A stretch of DNA of 64,000 nucleotides from Fodinibacter luteus. GTDB lineage: Bacteria > Actinomycetota > Actinomycetes > Actinomycetales > Dermatophilaceae. Made by a program: the position numbers and the translations under genes. Each line of letters opens with the position of its first letter. Position 1 is the stretch's first letter. The DNA lies in the NCBI RefSeq assembly GCF_039541575.1, contig NZ_BAABGM010000015.1:248001-312000 (forward strand), read 5' to 3'. Below are positions 28,546-36,927 of this stretch, piece after piece. A model generated the notes under the pieces. The model worked only from the letters and a program-made list of their open reading frames with translations, did no database searches and had not been told where the DNA came from.

Positions 28546-29711
28546 GATCTCCCCCTGAAGAAGCCCCTGCGCTGCGGTGCTCCGTTGAGTTCCTCTCCGA
28601 ACCGCCGCCGGATGTGCACGTCACCGAGCTGCCGGATCGCGACGCTGACGCTCCCGCGAGGGTCGTCGAGGACGATCGGCACACCACGGTTGATGGACGA
28701 GGGCACGGTGAGCGAGTTGGGGATGCTCACGGAGATCTGTTCCTTGATGGCTGACTCCACGTCCTCTGCGCGAAGGCCCACCTTCGCATCAGCACGGTTG
28801 AGCACGATGATCCGAGCATCCCTCGGGCTGCCGAGCATGTCGAGGGTGTCGATGGCGACCCGAAGGTTCTTGACCGCCGGGATGTCGAGGGTCGCCACGA
28901 GAACGAGCGCGTCGGAGAGGTCGCACGCGGCGAGCACGTGCTCGGTGAAGGACGGCGGGGTGTCGACGACGACATAGTCGTAGTGCTGCCTCGCCAGCTT
29001 GATGAGCTCTACGCTCACGCCCGGAGGGATCCGATCAGCATCGCCGGGATCGTTCGGGGCGCAGACGACGTGGAGGCCGCTGTCCTCGTGGGTCGTGGAG
29101 ATGGCGGCGATTCCCGCCTCGTCCAGGTGCCCGCTCATCGCCACGGCGTCGAAGATCGACTGCGTCGGCACGAGCTGAAGGCTGATCGCGACGTCACCGA
29201 ACGCAAGGTCGAGGTCGATGAGCAGCGTCTTCAACCCCGACTTGGCGAGGTGGGTCGCGAGGTTCGTCGCCAACGTCGTCTTCCCCACCCCGCCCTTGGC
29301 CGAGAAGATGGTGACGACCTTGCCCTCCTTGGCTGGCGTCCCCATCGAGTGGCCGATGAGTCGTTGAGTAAGATCTCGGCTGCGCCGGAGCGCGTCCACG
29401 AGGGCGGTGTGGTCCTCCGACGTGACCACTTCCCGGACCCCGCTGCGCAGGGCCTGTGACAACGCAGTGACGTCCATCCTTCGCCGCATGAGGATGACCC
29501 CCATCTCCGGGCGGTCGAGCCGCGCGGCTTCCGCAAGCTCGCAGGCCTCGTCCAGCGCGACGTCCGGCCCGATGATGACCTGTTGGATGCCGACGTTGTC
29601 GTGGAGCGCTCTGGCAACCAAGGCAGCAGACGGCAGCGCCTGGGTGTCTGACCCCAACGCGAATCGGTACCGTTCCAGTGCGGTTGGGTCGGTGTCCCAG
29701 AGGATGTTCAC
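28542..29711 (-). CDS. cpaE: CpaE/TadZ-type localisation ATPase
   Basis: A 389-residue protein with an N-terminal atypical receiver (about 1-115, VILMRRRMDVTALSQALRSG) and a MinD/ParA ATPase domain with canonical Walker A KGGVGKTT (139-146), DLDLAFGDVAISLQL and VVVDTPPSFTEH. TadZ/CpaE places the pilus apparatus at a pole or site. Unlike the copy at 3649-5154 the P-loop Lys residues are intact. Overlaps cpaB and cpaF by 4 bp each. Confidence 0.92.
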   Translation of the reverse strand: MNILWDTDPTALERYRFALGSDTQALPSAALVARALHDNVGIQQVIIGPDVALDEACELAEAARLDRPEMGVILMRRRMDVTALSQALRSGVREVVTSEDHTALVDALRRSRDLTQRLIGHSMGTPAKEGKVVTIFSAKGGVGKTTLATNLATHLAKSGLKTLLIDLDLAFGDVAISLQLVPTQSIFDAVAMSGHLDEAGIAAISTTHEDSGLHVVCAPNDPGDADRIPPGVSVELIKLARQHYDYVVVDTPPSFTEHVLAACDLSDALVLVATLDIPAVKNLRVAIDTLDMLGSPRDARIIVLNRADAKVGLRAEDVESAIKEQISVSIPNSLTVPSSINRGVPIVLDDPRGSVSVAIRQLGDVHIRRRFGEELNGAPQRRGFFRGRS

Positions 29712-30499
29712 CGGCCCGCGCTTCCGAGGAGAGTGAGATCGTTGACGTTGAGCTTCGGGTCTACCTTGACCTCGGCTCCTCGGAGACCTGCGTACAGCGT
29801 GTAGTTGTTGATGCCGTGGACGAGCCGTGCCGCTTGTTCGGGCGACACCTCCAAGGTGACGAGGAAGCTCGGGGCGTTCTGCTGCTGCTGCGCCTCCTCA
29901 CCCGGCTCAGCGGCCGGCTGCTGCGGCGGGGTCAGTGAGGCCTCGCCCATGGCGATGACCTTCACGTTGTCAAGGAGGACTGACGTCTCTTGTACGTCCG
30001 CGTTGGCGGCCTCCGTCTCGTCGGCGTCGCCTCCTTCCATCATGTCGTGTGTCATGAAGATCGTGAGGTTAGAGCCGGCGGTGACGAACGTGCCTACCCT
30101 GGCCGGGTCGGACAGTTGCAGGCTCACAGCCAGCTTCCCGGCACCAACCTGAAGTTTGCGCTCCCCCAAGGGCACTTCACCGAATGCCGCCGCTAGAACG
30201 TACAGGCCTGGCGCGATGTCCGTAAGCGCCACGAGCGCGCCATTCGTGTCATCCACGGTTGTCAGAGCCCCGGCGGGCACCGACGCCGCTGCGACCTGCG
30301 TCTGGGTGATCTGCTCGAGCCGGACCGCGTCCTTGAGCGTTGTCCCGGCGGGAACGACTGTGTTGGACACGTAGACCGTCGCTGGGCTAGCGGCCTCGAC
30401 CGCGCGGGCGTCAGCGCCACGTGCGTAGAGCAACACGAGCACCGCCCCGACAAGCGCGATGATGGCAGCAGCGACGATGGCAAGAATACGGCGGCCCAT
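29708..30499 (-). CDS. cpaB: CpaB/RcpC-type Flp pilus assembly protein
   Basis: A 263-residue protein: N-terminal membrane helix (RILAIVAAAIIALVGAVLVL), a SAF domain beginning VYVSNTVVPAGTTLKDAVRL, and the RcpC domain (KLAVSLQLSDPARVGTFVTA, GSNLTIFMTHD). A Gln-rich loop (EEAQQQQN) precedes a final strand. CpaB links the inner-membrane complex with the envelope. Coupled to cpaE by a 4-bp overlap; 60 bp separate it from the tadG-like gene upstream. Confidence 0.9.
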   Translation of the reverse strand: MGRRILAIVAAAIIALVGAVLVLLYARGADARAVEAASPATVYVSNTVVPAGTTLKDAVRLEQITQTQVAAASVPAGALTTVDDTNGALVALTDIAPGLYVLAAAFGEVPLGERKLQVGAGKLAVSLQLSDPARVGTFVTAGSNLTIFMTHDMMEGGDADETEAANADVQETSVLLDNVKVIAMGEASLTPPQQPAAEPGEEAQQQQNAPSFLVTLEVSPEQAARLVHGINNYTLYAGLRGAEVKVDPKLNVNDLTLLGSAGR

Positions 30500-30559
30500 A
30501 CGAGGAGTCCTTTAGTAATATCGAATGACTTGCATGTGGGGATGCGTTCTCTCGCCAGA

Positions 30560-31750
30560 TCAGCCAGCAGGCACAACGACTGTGGGGCCACGAGGGGTGC
30601 TACCCGTGCCTATCGTTCCAGTCGGCACCACCGGACCGGTGAACCACCCCCATAGGCAGTCGCCCTTGCCGCAGGGAGACCCCCCGTAAACAGCCTTTGT
30701 CTTGGGTTGGGCCGACGGGATATCGTTATAGCCAGCCAGGAAGAAGGCGGAGACGCCGTCAACCACGTAACCAGTCGCTTTGCCCTGACTGTCTACGTTC
30801 ACTTTGGTCATGATCGGCACCCAGACCTGAGTACCCAGGTAATTGCTGAGCTCATCCTTCTTGCAACCCTTTGGCGCTGAGGCGCCATTATCACCGATGA
30901 GGATCGTCCCCGTTGCGTCGAAAACGGCCGTACAGGTATCGCTCTTGCTGACGCCGTCGCAGAGAGGCGATGGATACCCCTGCTTCTCGCAGGTCTGAAC
31001 CCATCCGAACCCCCCCGAATAGAACTTGCCAGGATTGTTGCTGGCGAGACACTTGGTGGCATTATCTTCAGTGGGCTTCTCGCTCGAATCCAAGTGAGCA
31101 TAAATCGCAGTCACCTTGCCGGGGGAAATCTGCGGGAGGAGAGTACTCGAAGTGCCGGGTGGGGGGTCGTAGGGCGGGCTGGGCGCGAACCCGTCAATAG
31201 TCGCCTTGACCCAATCACACTCCGCGAAGACGATGGGAAGCGTGGGGATGCTACGCCCAACCTGACCCCACGCCGCCCGGGCGCAGGCGGCCACGCGAGT
31301 GCTGCTTGCCCCCGCAGCCGAGCCGAAGAGGTTGTTAATCAAGGCATCCGATGGGGTGCTGGTGTTGACCTCCACAAAGGGCAGACCAGCGAAAGTGTCG
31401 GGAATGGGCGGACACTCGGTGAACTCGGGAATGCTGCCGGGTGGGCAGGGGTCGCCGGGGACGCCTGTGCCGCAAATAGACGTGACCTCGTGTGAGTTGT
31501 CGGTCGCATTCGCGTCAACGAGGCCCTGCAGATCGGCGATGGTTTCACATGCGCCTTTGGCGCACGATGCTGCGAGCGCTAGCGCGCCAGCATCTGCCCC
31601 GTTCTGCAGCTCTCGTCGTTCGATCATTCCTCTACCCACGTCGACGGAGATAGCAGCGAAACCCATGAAGACGAAGGCCATGAGGACCACCACAATCGTG
31701 GCGGTCGCCCCGCGCTCGCTTCGTAGACTGGGTGAACCCGATCGCATCAT
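30560..31750 (-). CDS. TadG-like minor pilin/secreted protein
   Basis: A 396-residue protein. Residues 12-34 (RGATATIVVVLMAFVFMGFA) are the TadG/RseP-like N-terminal helix of the 'putative Flp pilus-assembly TadE/G-like' family, followed by RRELQNGADAGALALAASCA, the usual second piece. The large extracytoplasmic part has about a dozen Cys residues, mostly paired in short loops (CAKGACETI, CGTGVPGDPCPPGS, CGKGDC), which suggests disulphide bonding outside the cell. No VWA domain is seen here, unlike many TadG; VWA occurs fused to TadB instead. ATG at 31750 follows GGAGG. Confidence 0.85.
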   Translation of the reverse strand: MMRSGSPSLRSERGATATIVVVLMAFVFMGFAAISVDVGRGMIERRELQNGADAGALALAASCAKGACETIADLQGLVDANATDNSHEVTSICGTGVPGDPCPPGSIPEFTECPPIPDTFAGLPFVEVNTSTPSDALINNLFGSAAGASSTRVAACARAAWGQVGRSIPTLPIVFAECDWVKATIDGFAPSPPYDPPPGTSSTLLPQISPGKVTAIYAHLDSSEKPTEDNATKCLASNNPGKFYSGGFGWVQTCEKQGYPSPLCDGVSKSDTCTAVFDATGTILIGDNGASAPKGCKKDELSNYLGTQVWVPIMTKVNVDSQGKATGYVVDGVSAFFLAGYNDIPSAQPKTKAVYGGSPCGKGDCLWGWFTGPVVPTGTIGTGSTPRGPTVVVPAG

Positions 31751-31751
31751 G

Positions 31752-32153
31752 CTATCCTCCGCATCTCATAGTTGCCGTCGCGGACGGCTGCGGCGGGGCG
31801 AGGCCGGTGAATCCCAACATCACCCAATCGAAGTCCGTGGCAGAAACCGTCACTTGAGCCACACCGCCGGGGGCGCACGCCGGGCCAGGATTGAACTGAG
31901 CCGGACTCTCGTCGTTGACGAGTTCGGTGAACATCGGCATGGACGCGACGGCACGGGCTTCTGCGTTCACCGCCGACTGCCCCATGGCCACCATGCGAGC
32001 ACCCTCACGGGCGGCGTTCGTCAGCATGATCTGGCCGAAAAGCAGGCGACCCATGTCGATGATCCCTGCGATCAGCAGGATGAGCAGCGGGAACAGGATC
32101 GCGAACTCGACGGCCGCGGCGCCACGCTCCCTCCAGCCAACCTGCTCCTTCAC
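31752..32153 (-). CDS. tadE: TadE-like pseudopilin
   Basis: A 133-residue TadE family protein: short cytoplasmic start VKEQVGWRERG, prepilin-like helix GAAAVEFAILFPLLILLIAG and IIDMGRLLFGQIMLTNAARE, then an extracytoplasmic domain with two Cys. Processing after the Gly before AAAVEF by a TadV-type peptidase is likely. GTG at 32153 was chosen for its AAGGGA ribosome site and because the frame upstream is not TadE-like. One base separates its stop from the tadG-like start. Confidence 0.88.
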   Translation of the reverse strand: MKEQVGWRERGAAAVEFAILFPLLILLIAGIIDMGRLLFGQIMLTNAAREGARMVAMGQSAVNAEARAVASMPMFTELVNDESPAQFNPGPACAPGGVAQVTVSATDFDWVMLGFTGLAPPQPSATATMRCGG

Positions 32154-32363
32154 CGCGGTCCCTTCATCACTTCCGTTGTCCAGCAGCCCTGAGGCGACAC
32201 CAAGGCGCGACCAAGAACTCGTCAAGGAACAGTAAACACCGTCCGGGCGCGTCGCCGTTAACGCACCCGGTGTGGCGAACGCGACCCGACCTGGTCTGTT
32301 GCGGTAGATCGCCACCCCGTGCGTTCGCAGACCCGCCACCTCAGCAGATGGACCACGGGCGCT

Positions 32364-32513
32364 TCAGACGTAGCTTGCCGCCGCAGCGAAGATGCCCAAG
32401 AGCTGTGCCCCCAGGGTGGCGATGAGGCCCATGACCACAGCCGCGATGAGAGCCACCAGCAGACCGTACTCAACGGCGGTTGCCCCATTTTCGGACGTCA
32501 GCTTGGCCCGCAT
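32364..32513 (-). CDS. flp: Flp family type IVb pilin (second copy)
   Basis: A 49-residue pilin: MRAKLTSENGATAVEYGLLV, then a hydrophobic helix ALIAAVVMGLIATLGAQLLG. The cleavage site G/ATAVEY with Glu at +5 and Tyr at +6 is the Flp hallmark. ATG at 32513 was chosen because it gives a standard short leader; the frame could start 11 codons earlier. 84 bp downstream of the first flp gene. About 210 bp separate it from tadE. Confidence 0.9.
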   Translation of the reverse strand: MRAKLTSENGATAVEYGLLVALIAAVVMGLIATLGAQLLGIFAAAASYV

Positions 32514-32597
32514 CGTACCTGGCCGCAAATTGCACCTCCCGTTCAAGGCCGGGACCGGACGTCGAATGCATCGACGCCCGGCCCCGAGTTCCGCGCG

Positions 32598-32768
32598 TCA
32601 GAGCTTGTTGACGACAGTCTCGAAGGCGGTGTTGATCTGGCCTCCGAGGATGGCGACCGTACCCACGATGACGGCCGCGATAAGGGCCACCAGGAGGCCG
32701 TACTCGACGGCGGTCGCACCCTCCTCGCTGCGGAGCCTGGTCTGGAGCTTGACGAGTGCCTTGGTCAT
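32598..32768 (-). CDS. flp: Flp family type IVb pilin (first copy)
   Basis: A 56-residue pilin that should be the main fibre subunit. Leader MTKALVKLQTRLRSEEG, then cleavage before ATAVEYGLLVALIAAVIVG. ATG at 32768 has GGAAGG at 8 bp; the upstream frame is discarded. First gene of the Tad operon, with about 148 bp to the next gene upstream for a promoter. It is about 80 percent identical to the second copy over the helix start, so they are likely duplicates. Confidence 0.93.
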   Translation of the reverse strand: MTKALVKLQTRLRSEEGATAVEYGLLVALIAAVIVGTVAILGGQINTAFETVVNKL

Positions 32769-32916
32769 TGAGGTGCCTTCCGGGGCGTGACAACTTGGTC
32801 GCTTGCGCTTGCAAGTGTCGCAGAACGGTTGAGGCCACGACATGGGCCGATGGTTCGCTCTCGAACGGACGAAGAGATGAGGGCCCTCCACCGTTCGGCC
32901 GATGGCAAGCCTGCCG

Positions 32917-34290
32917 TCAGCCGGGAAGCTGCAAGACGACCAGGCGCCCAGTGTTGTGAGTCACACGCCATCCCACCTCCTCAAACGCGGAACTGCAGGT
33001 GACGTCGACCACAACGACGTCATACACGCCCGTGGGTATTCGGCATCCATCGAGGAAGTCGAGGAACTCTCGCTGCGTCCCTCGCTGGAAGGCGTCGATG
33101 GGGTTTGACGCCCATACCGTCAGTCCCGCTGCGGCGAAAGTCTCTGCGTCCGGCTCTTTGGCGAGAACCACCGGGTCTGGCCCGCCTCGCTCCACGATCA
33201 CGGACACCACCTCGGCGCCCGGAGGCCTCAGCGCGCACTCGCGAGCCGCCAGTTGAAGCAACACCGCCGCTGCAGTCACACCGGCTAGGGCCACGGCGAG
33301 CACCGTGTGCGGACGCCCAGGTGCAGACCCTGGGGCGCCCTCACGCGCCCCTCCAACAGCCGCCAGCGGTGCCAGGAACAGGATGAGCCAGACGCCGTGG
33401 CGAGCAGCCGACACCGTCCCGGCCGTGAGGCAGAGCGCCACCGCCCACTCCCACACAGTCAGCCGGCGGGCGGCGAGAAGGAGCAGCAAGGTGGCGACGA
33501 GGATCATGGCTACGTCGAGTGGGTTCGACAGGCTCGGAGGGGCCCAGAGACCCACGCGTTGGACCGCTGCCTCGTTGCTAAGTGCGCTCAGGTAGTAGCC
33601 GGGCGTGTCTAGACCCGCGGGAGTCAGGACAAGGGCCAGTAAGCTCACAGCCCCTGCTCCAGCCCTGCGAATCGCAGGGACACCGCGTCCAAGCAGGGCA
33701 TACACCCCGAGCACTGCAAGGCCCACCAAGACCCCCCCGTGAAGGTTGCCCCAGAGGATCATCAGCGGTGGTACGGCCCACACCAGATAGCTGGACCGTC
33801 CGGCATCCGCGAGCCGGATCAAGAGAAGGAGGACGACGAACGGCAGTAGTGAGATCGCCGGGTACCGGATGACCACGAAAGCGCTCGACGCCCCGATCAC
33901 CACGAGGCTGAGAGTCAAAGCACTGCGAGCCTCTCGCGCACCCATTCGCCGGGCCTCCACCAGAAGGATGACAAGCACGGTTGCTACCAAGATGAGGTGG
34001 ATAGCCGGAAGGGCCAGGTCCCCCCTTCCGGCCACCAGCGAGGATGTCACCTGCGCGAGGACAACCGGGTTGGCCCAGTGCTGCTGCGGGGCGGTCGCAA
34101 AGGGGATCCCGTCAGGAACCATGCCTTCCCGCCGAATGTGATCTCCCATGGCAACTACCCACATGAGGTCGGCGCCGATGACGAGGAAGGTAGAAATGAG
34201 CACCACCCATCCGGCCACCACCAACTCACCCAACAACGGGCTACCCGGGTAAGTGCGATCACGTTCAGTAGTCGCTGGACGGGGGCTCAC
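32917..34290 (-). CDS. Polytopic membrane protein, GT-C-like
   Basis: A 457-residue integral membrane protein with about 10 hydrophobic segments. The first loop (VVAMGDHIRREGMVPDGIPF, followed by HWANPVVLAQVTSSLVAG) resembles the acidic loop of GT-C glycosyltransferases and related unassigned membrane proteins; the last 110 residues form a soluble domain (VSVIVERGGPDPVVLAKEPD). GTG at 34290 overlaps the stop of the next gene (GTGA); the open frame reaching to 35,157 is out-of-frame shadow of that gene. Likely an envelope glycan enzyme, but the reaction is unknown. Confidence 0.6.
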   Translation of the reverse strand: MSPRPATTERDRTYPGSPLLGELVVAGWVVLISTFLVIGADLMWVVAMGDHIRREGMVPDGIPFATAPQQHWANPVVLAQVTSSLVAGRGDLALPAIHLILVATVLVILLVEARRMGAREARSALTLSLVVIGASSAFVVIRYPAISLLPFVVLLLLIRLADAGRSSYLVWAVPPLMILWGNLHGGVLVGLAVLGVYALLGRGVPAIRRAGAGAVSLLALVLTPAGLDTPGYYLSALSNEAAVQRVGLWAPPSLSNPLDVAMILVATLLLLLAARRLTVWEWAVALCLTAGTVSAARHGVWLILFLAPLAAVGGAREGAPGSAPGRPHTVLAVALAGVTAAAVLLQLAARECALRPPGAEVVSVIVERGGPDPVVLAKEPDAETFAAAGLTVWASNPIDAFQRGTQREFLDFLDGCRIPTGVYDVVVVDVTCSSAFEEVGWRVTHNTGRLVVLQLPG

Positions 34291-35567
34291 GGAGGCCACG
34301 GTATGAGGTGCGGGGCAGGATCGAGCACCAGGAGGTATCTGATCCACAACCACTGACTCCACAGAGATATGGCAACCAACACCGCCAGCACTCCGACCCT
34401 GAGTGGTGTGATTCGCGTCATCGGGGCGGCGAAGATGGCAACCAGCAGGGGCGCGGCCAGGACGAGGTAACGGATGAAACCAGGAGTGACTGGAGTGACA
34501 ACAAGAACGAGGACGAGATAGGAAGCGCCCCAGACCGCCAACTCGGGTGGCCACCCCATCCGGCGACTGAGAGCTGCCGGGACCCCGACCAGCAGCGCCA
34601 GCAAGAGCGTCAGCAAGACGAAGACCAAGGGGCCGCCTGCCTCCCACGCGAAGACGAAGTAGCCCCCGACCCCCTTCGCAGTGTGGCCTACCCGCGCGGA
34701 ACCGTCGAGATCGGCCGCCTCGGGCACGCCGTAGACAGCGGCAGCCGTCCACGGCCACATCCACGGTGAGAGTGCCGCGCACATCAGAAGGGCGACGACA
34801 CCGCCGCTGGTCCTCCAAGAAGGACCTCGGGGCTCTTGACGCCATTGGATCGCCGCGTGTGCCAGCACCACAGGCACGAAAGCAACAGCAACGGGACGCG
34901 TGAACGCCAGCCCCACCACCGCAATGGTCGCGAAGATGTAGCGGCGATCCGTCAACCACCGAAGTGCGGCCAATAGGAAGACCAGCGCCAATGCCTCGCT
35001 GTACGCCGCCATGAGGACGGGCGACGAGGGCAAGAGCGAAATGCCGATAGAAGCCCAAGACGCCGGCCTTGGTCCGACATCTCGCGATCGCAGCAATCGG
35101 TACAGGAGGGCTGTGGCAAGCAGCGTCAACACTGTGTTGAGGAGCAGGGATGCCCACACGAAGGGCAGTCCGGATGCCTCCATGACGATTCTAGCCATAA
35201 GAGGGAAGCCCGGAGGGAACGCGCTCGCCCACGCATCATTCGCGGACAATTTCTGTGTGGCGTCGGGGTATCCGAGGGTGGCGATGCGCTCGTACCACTC
35301 ACCGTCCCAGTTGCCGAGCACCGGACCGAGCCCCGGCGAGGGTCCCGAAGGGGAGAAGACGAAGTACTCATTGGGAGCCCCGTTCGGGGTCGCCTGGCCC
35401 GTGGCTGTCTGCCACGATGCCGCATACGCGGTCGCCAGGATCTGCCAACCTCGGAGCACCAAGGTCACGCCCAACGCCAACAGCAAGCCCTGCTCGATTC
35501 GCCAAAGACCAGGTACATCGACAGATCGGGCAACCTTGGAGGTGGTCGGTCTGTCCCCGCTGAGCAC
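34287..35567 (-). CDS. PIG-V-like GT-C glycosyltransferase
   Basis: A 426-residue membrane protein with about 9-10 spans. The first extracytoplasmic loop contains NWDGEWYERIATLGYP, which matches the WDGxxY...IAxxGY signature of PIG-V-type (GT76-like) mannosyltransferases and bacterial homologues that use polyprenyl-phosphate sugars. GTG at 35567 is the only good start; the gene is divergent from the GT2 at 35726. Coupled to the next membrane protein by GTGA. Donor would come from the DPM1-like enzyme encoded next door. Confidence 0.75.
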   Translation of the reverse strand: MLSGDRPTTSKVARSVDVPGLWRIEQGLLLALGVTLVLRGWQILATAYAASWQTATGQATPNGAPNEYFVFSPSGPSPGLGPVLGNWDGEWYERIATLGYPDATQKLSANDAWASAFPPGFPLMARIVMEASGLPFVWASLLLNTVLTLLATALLYRLLRSRDVGPRPASWASIGISLLPSSPVLMAAYSEALALVFLLAALRWLTDRRYIFATIAVVGLAFTRPVAVAFVPVVLAHAAIQWRQEPRGPSWRTSGGVVALLMCAALSPWMWPWTAAAVYGVPEAADLDGSARVGHTAKGVGGYFVFAWEAGGPLVFVLLTLLLALLVGVPAALSRRMGWPPELAVWGASYLVLVLVVTPVTPGFIRYLVLAAPLLVAIFAAPMTRITPLRVGVLAVLVAISLWSQWLWIRYLLVLDPAPHLIPWPP

Positions 35568-35725
35568 TCCGGCACGCTAGCCCACATCTTCCAGGTTCGT
35601 CGCCAATCGGACGGGCCCAGGGAACTACAGTGCGGTGACAGGGATGCGCCCTGGCCCGAGTCGTTACTCGGCGCAGAGACTCTGGGCGCGCCCGGCCGGC
35701 TCGGTGAGCAGGAAGTGGTAAAGAC

Positions 35726-36496
35726 TTGGACGGTCCAACAACGGCAACGGGTGATGAGCGATCCGCGCCGGTGGCCAGCAGGGCTCTCGTTGTCGTTCCG
35801 GCCCTCAACGAAGCCCCGAGCGTCGGAGCGGTAGTCCAGTCCATCCGAACCGACCTTCCTCACGCAGACACCCTGGTGGTTGACGATCATTCGTCAGACG
35901 AGACTGCCTATGAGGCCCGGAGGGCCGGAGCCACGGTTGCCCAGCTTCCGTGCACCCTGGGCGTTGGCGGCGCGATGCGAACTGGGTACCGGTACGCCCT
36001 CGAACACGGATATGACGTGGTCGTTCAGGTAGACGGCGACGGGCAGCATGACACCCGGCACCTACAGGAACTGGTCGACGGTCTCGCCCACGCCGATGTC
36101 GTCATCGGCGCACGATTTGCCGGTGCCGACCCGTACGCCGTGGGACGGGCTCGTCGAGGAGTGATGCTCCTCCTGGCACGCGTGCTCTCCACGCTCCTCG
36201 GGGTGCGGCTCACCGACGTCACCTCGGGCTACCGCGCAGTGGGCCCGCGCGCGCTCCGGGTCTATGCCGAGAACTACCCGGCCGAGTACCTCGGTGACAC
36301 GCTCGAGGCGCTGGTGATCGCGCGGCGGTGCGGGCTGCAGGTGGTCCAGGTGCCAGTCCGCATGACCGCACGCGAACACGGAAGCCCGAGCCAGGGGCTG
36401 CTCCGCTCAGCTGTCTACCTCGGCCGGGCCCTCGCGGCGATTGGGCTCGGCATGGTCCGTCGCTGGTCCTGCGAACCCGCGGGTGAGGTCCTGTGA
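35726..36496 (+). CDS. GT2 glycosyltransferase, DPM1/polyprenol-phosphate type
   Basis: A 256-residue family 2 glycosyltransferase. GT-A fold visible as LVVVPALNEAPSVGAVVQSI, LVVDDHSSDETAYEARRAGA (nucleotide site DD), VVQVDGDGQHDTRHLQELVD (DxD-like) and LTDVTSGYRAVGPRALRVY. Close to polyprenol-phosphate-mannose/glucose synthases, but without C-terminal membrane spans; the next gene, DUF2304, gives a membrane partner, a frequent pairing. Start TTG at 35726 (AGGAAG upstream) or GTG at 35771. Overlaps DUF2304 by GTGA. Likely feeds the GT-C enzymes of the locus. Confidence 0.85.
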   Translation: MDGPTTATGDERSAPVASRALVVVPALNEAPSVGAVVQSIRTDLPHADTLVVDDHSSDETAYEARRAGATVAQLPCTLGVGGAMRTGYRYALEHGYDVVVQVDGDGQHDTRHLQELVDGLAHADVVIGARFAGADPYAVGRARRGVMLLLARVLSTLLGVRLTDVTSGYRAVGPRALRVYAENYPAEYLGDTLEALVIARRCGLQVVQVPVRMTAREHGSPSQGLLRSAVYLGRALAAIGLGMVRRWSCEPAGEVL

Positions 36497-36918
36497 ACAC
36501 GGACGCCTACTGGCTCGGGCTCGTCGGCGGTCTCGTCGTGCTGTTCCTCTCGGTGGAACTCGTGCGCCGTCGCCACGTGCGCGGCCGGCTGGCCGTCGCG
36601 TGGATCGTCCTGGGCCTGCTCGCAGTCGGGTTCGCCCTGTTCCCGTCGGCCCTGGGCTGGCTGTCCAGCACCTTGCGCGTCCAGGTCCCATTGAACCTCG
36701 TGCTGTTCTGCGGGGTGCTCTTCCTGCTGGTCATTTCGATGCAGCTCGCCTCCGAGGTCGGTCGCCTGGAGGCGCGGACCAGGCGGCTCGCCGAAGAGGT
36801 AGCGATCCTTGGGGCTGAGCGCCGGCATCCGCCCGAGCCGGACCCCGCCGCCGACGGGGCGAGCGGGGTGCACACCGACGACGGCGCGGAGACGCCTGGA
36901 CCTCCCCCTCACCCTTGA
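36493..36918 (+). CDS. DUF2304 membrane protein
   Basis: A 141-residue protein with three hydrophobic segments (LGLVGGLVVLFLSVELVRRR; LAVAWIVLGLLAVGFALFPS; LNLVLFCGVLFLLVISMQL), then a charged coiled segment (EVGRLEARTRRLAEEVAILG) and a disordered Pro-rich tail. This is the DUF2304 pattern, commonly found beside DPM1-like GT2 genes as a membrane anchor or flippase partner. GTG start coupled to the GT2 stop. Ends 9 bp before the opposing GDP-fucose synthase gene. Confidence 0.87.
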   Translation: MNTDAYWLGLVGGLVVLFLSVELVRRRHVRGRLAVAWIVLGLLAVGFALFPSALGWLSSTLRVQVPLNLVLFCGVLFLLVISMQLASEVGRLEARTRRLAEEVAILGAERRHPPEPDPAADGASGVHTDDGAETPGPPPHP

Positions 36919-36927
36919 GCCGCTCTG

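Noticed and set aside
32291..35157. A 746-residue membrane protein starting at 35,157
   Set aside because: The first about 290 codons are an out-of-frame shadow of the PIG-V-like gene; the true start is GTG 34290 with a GTGA overlap.
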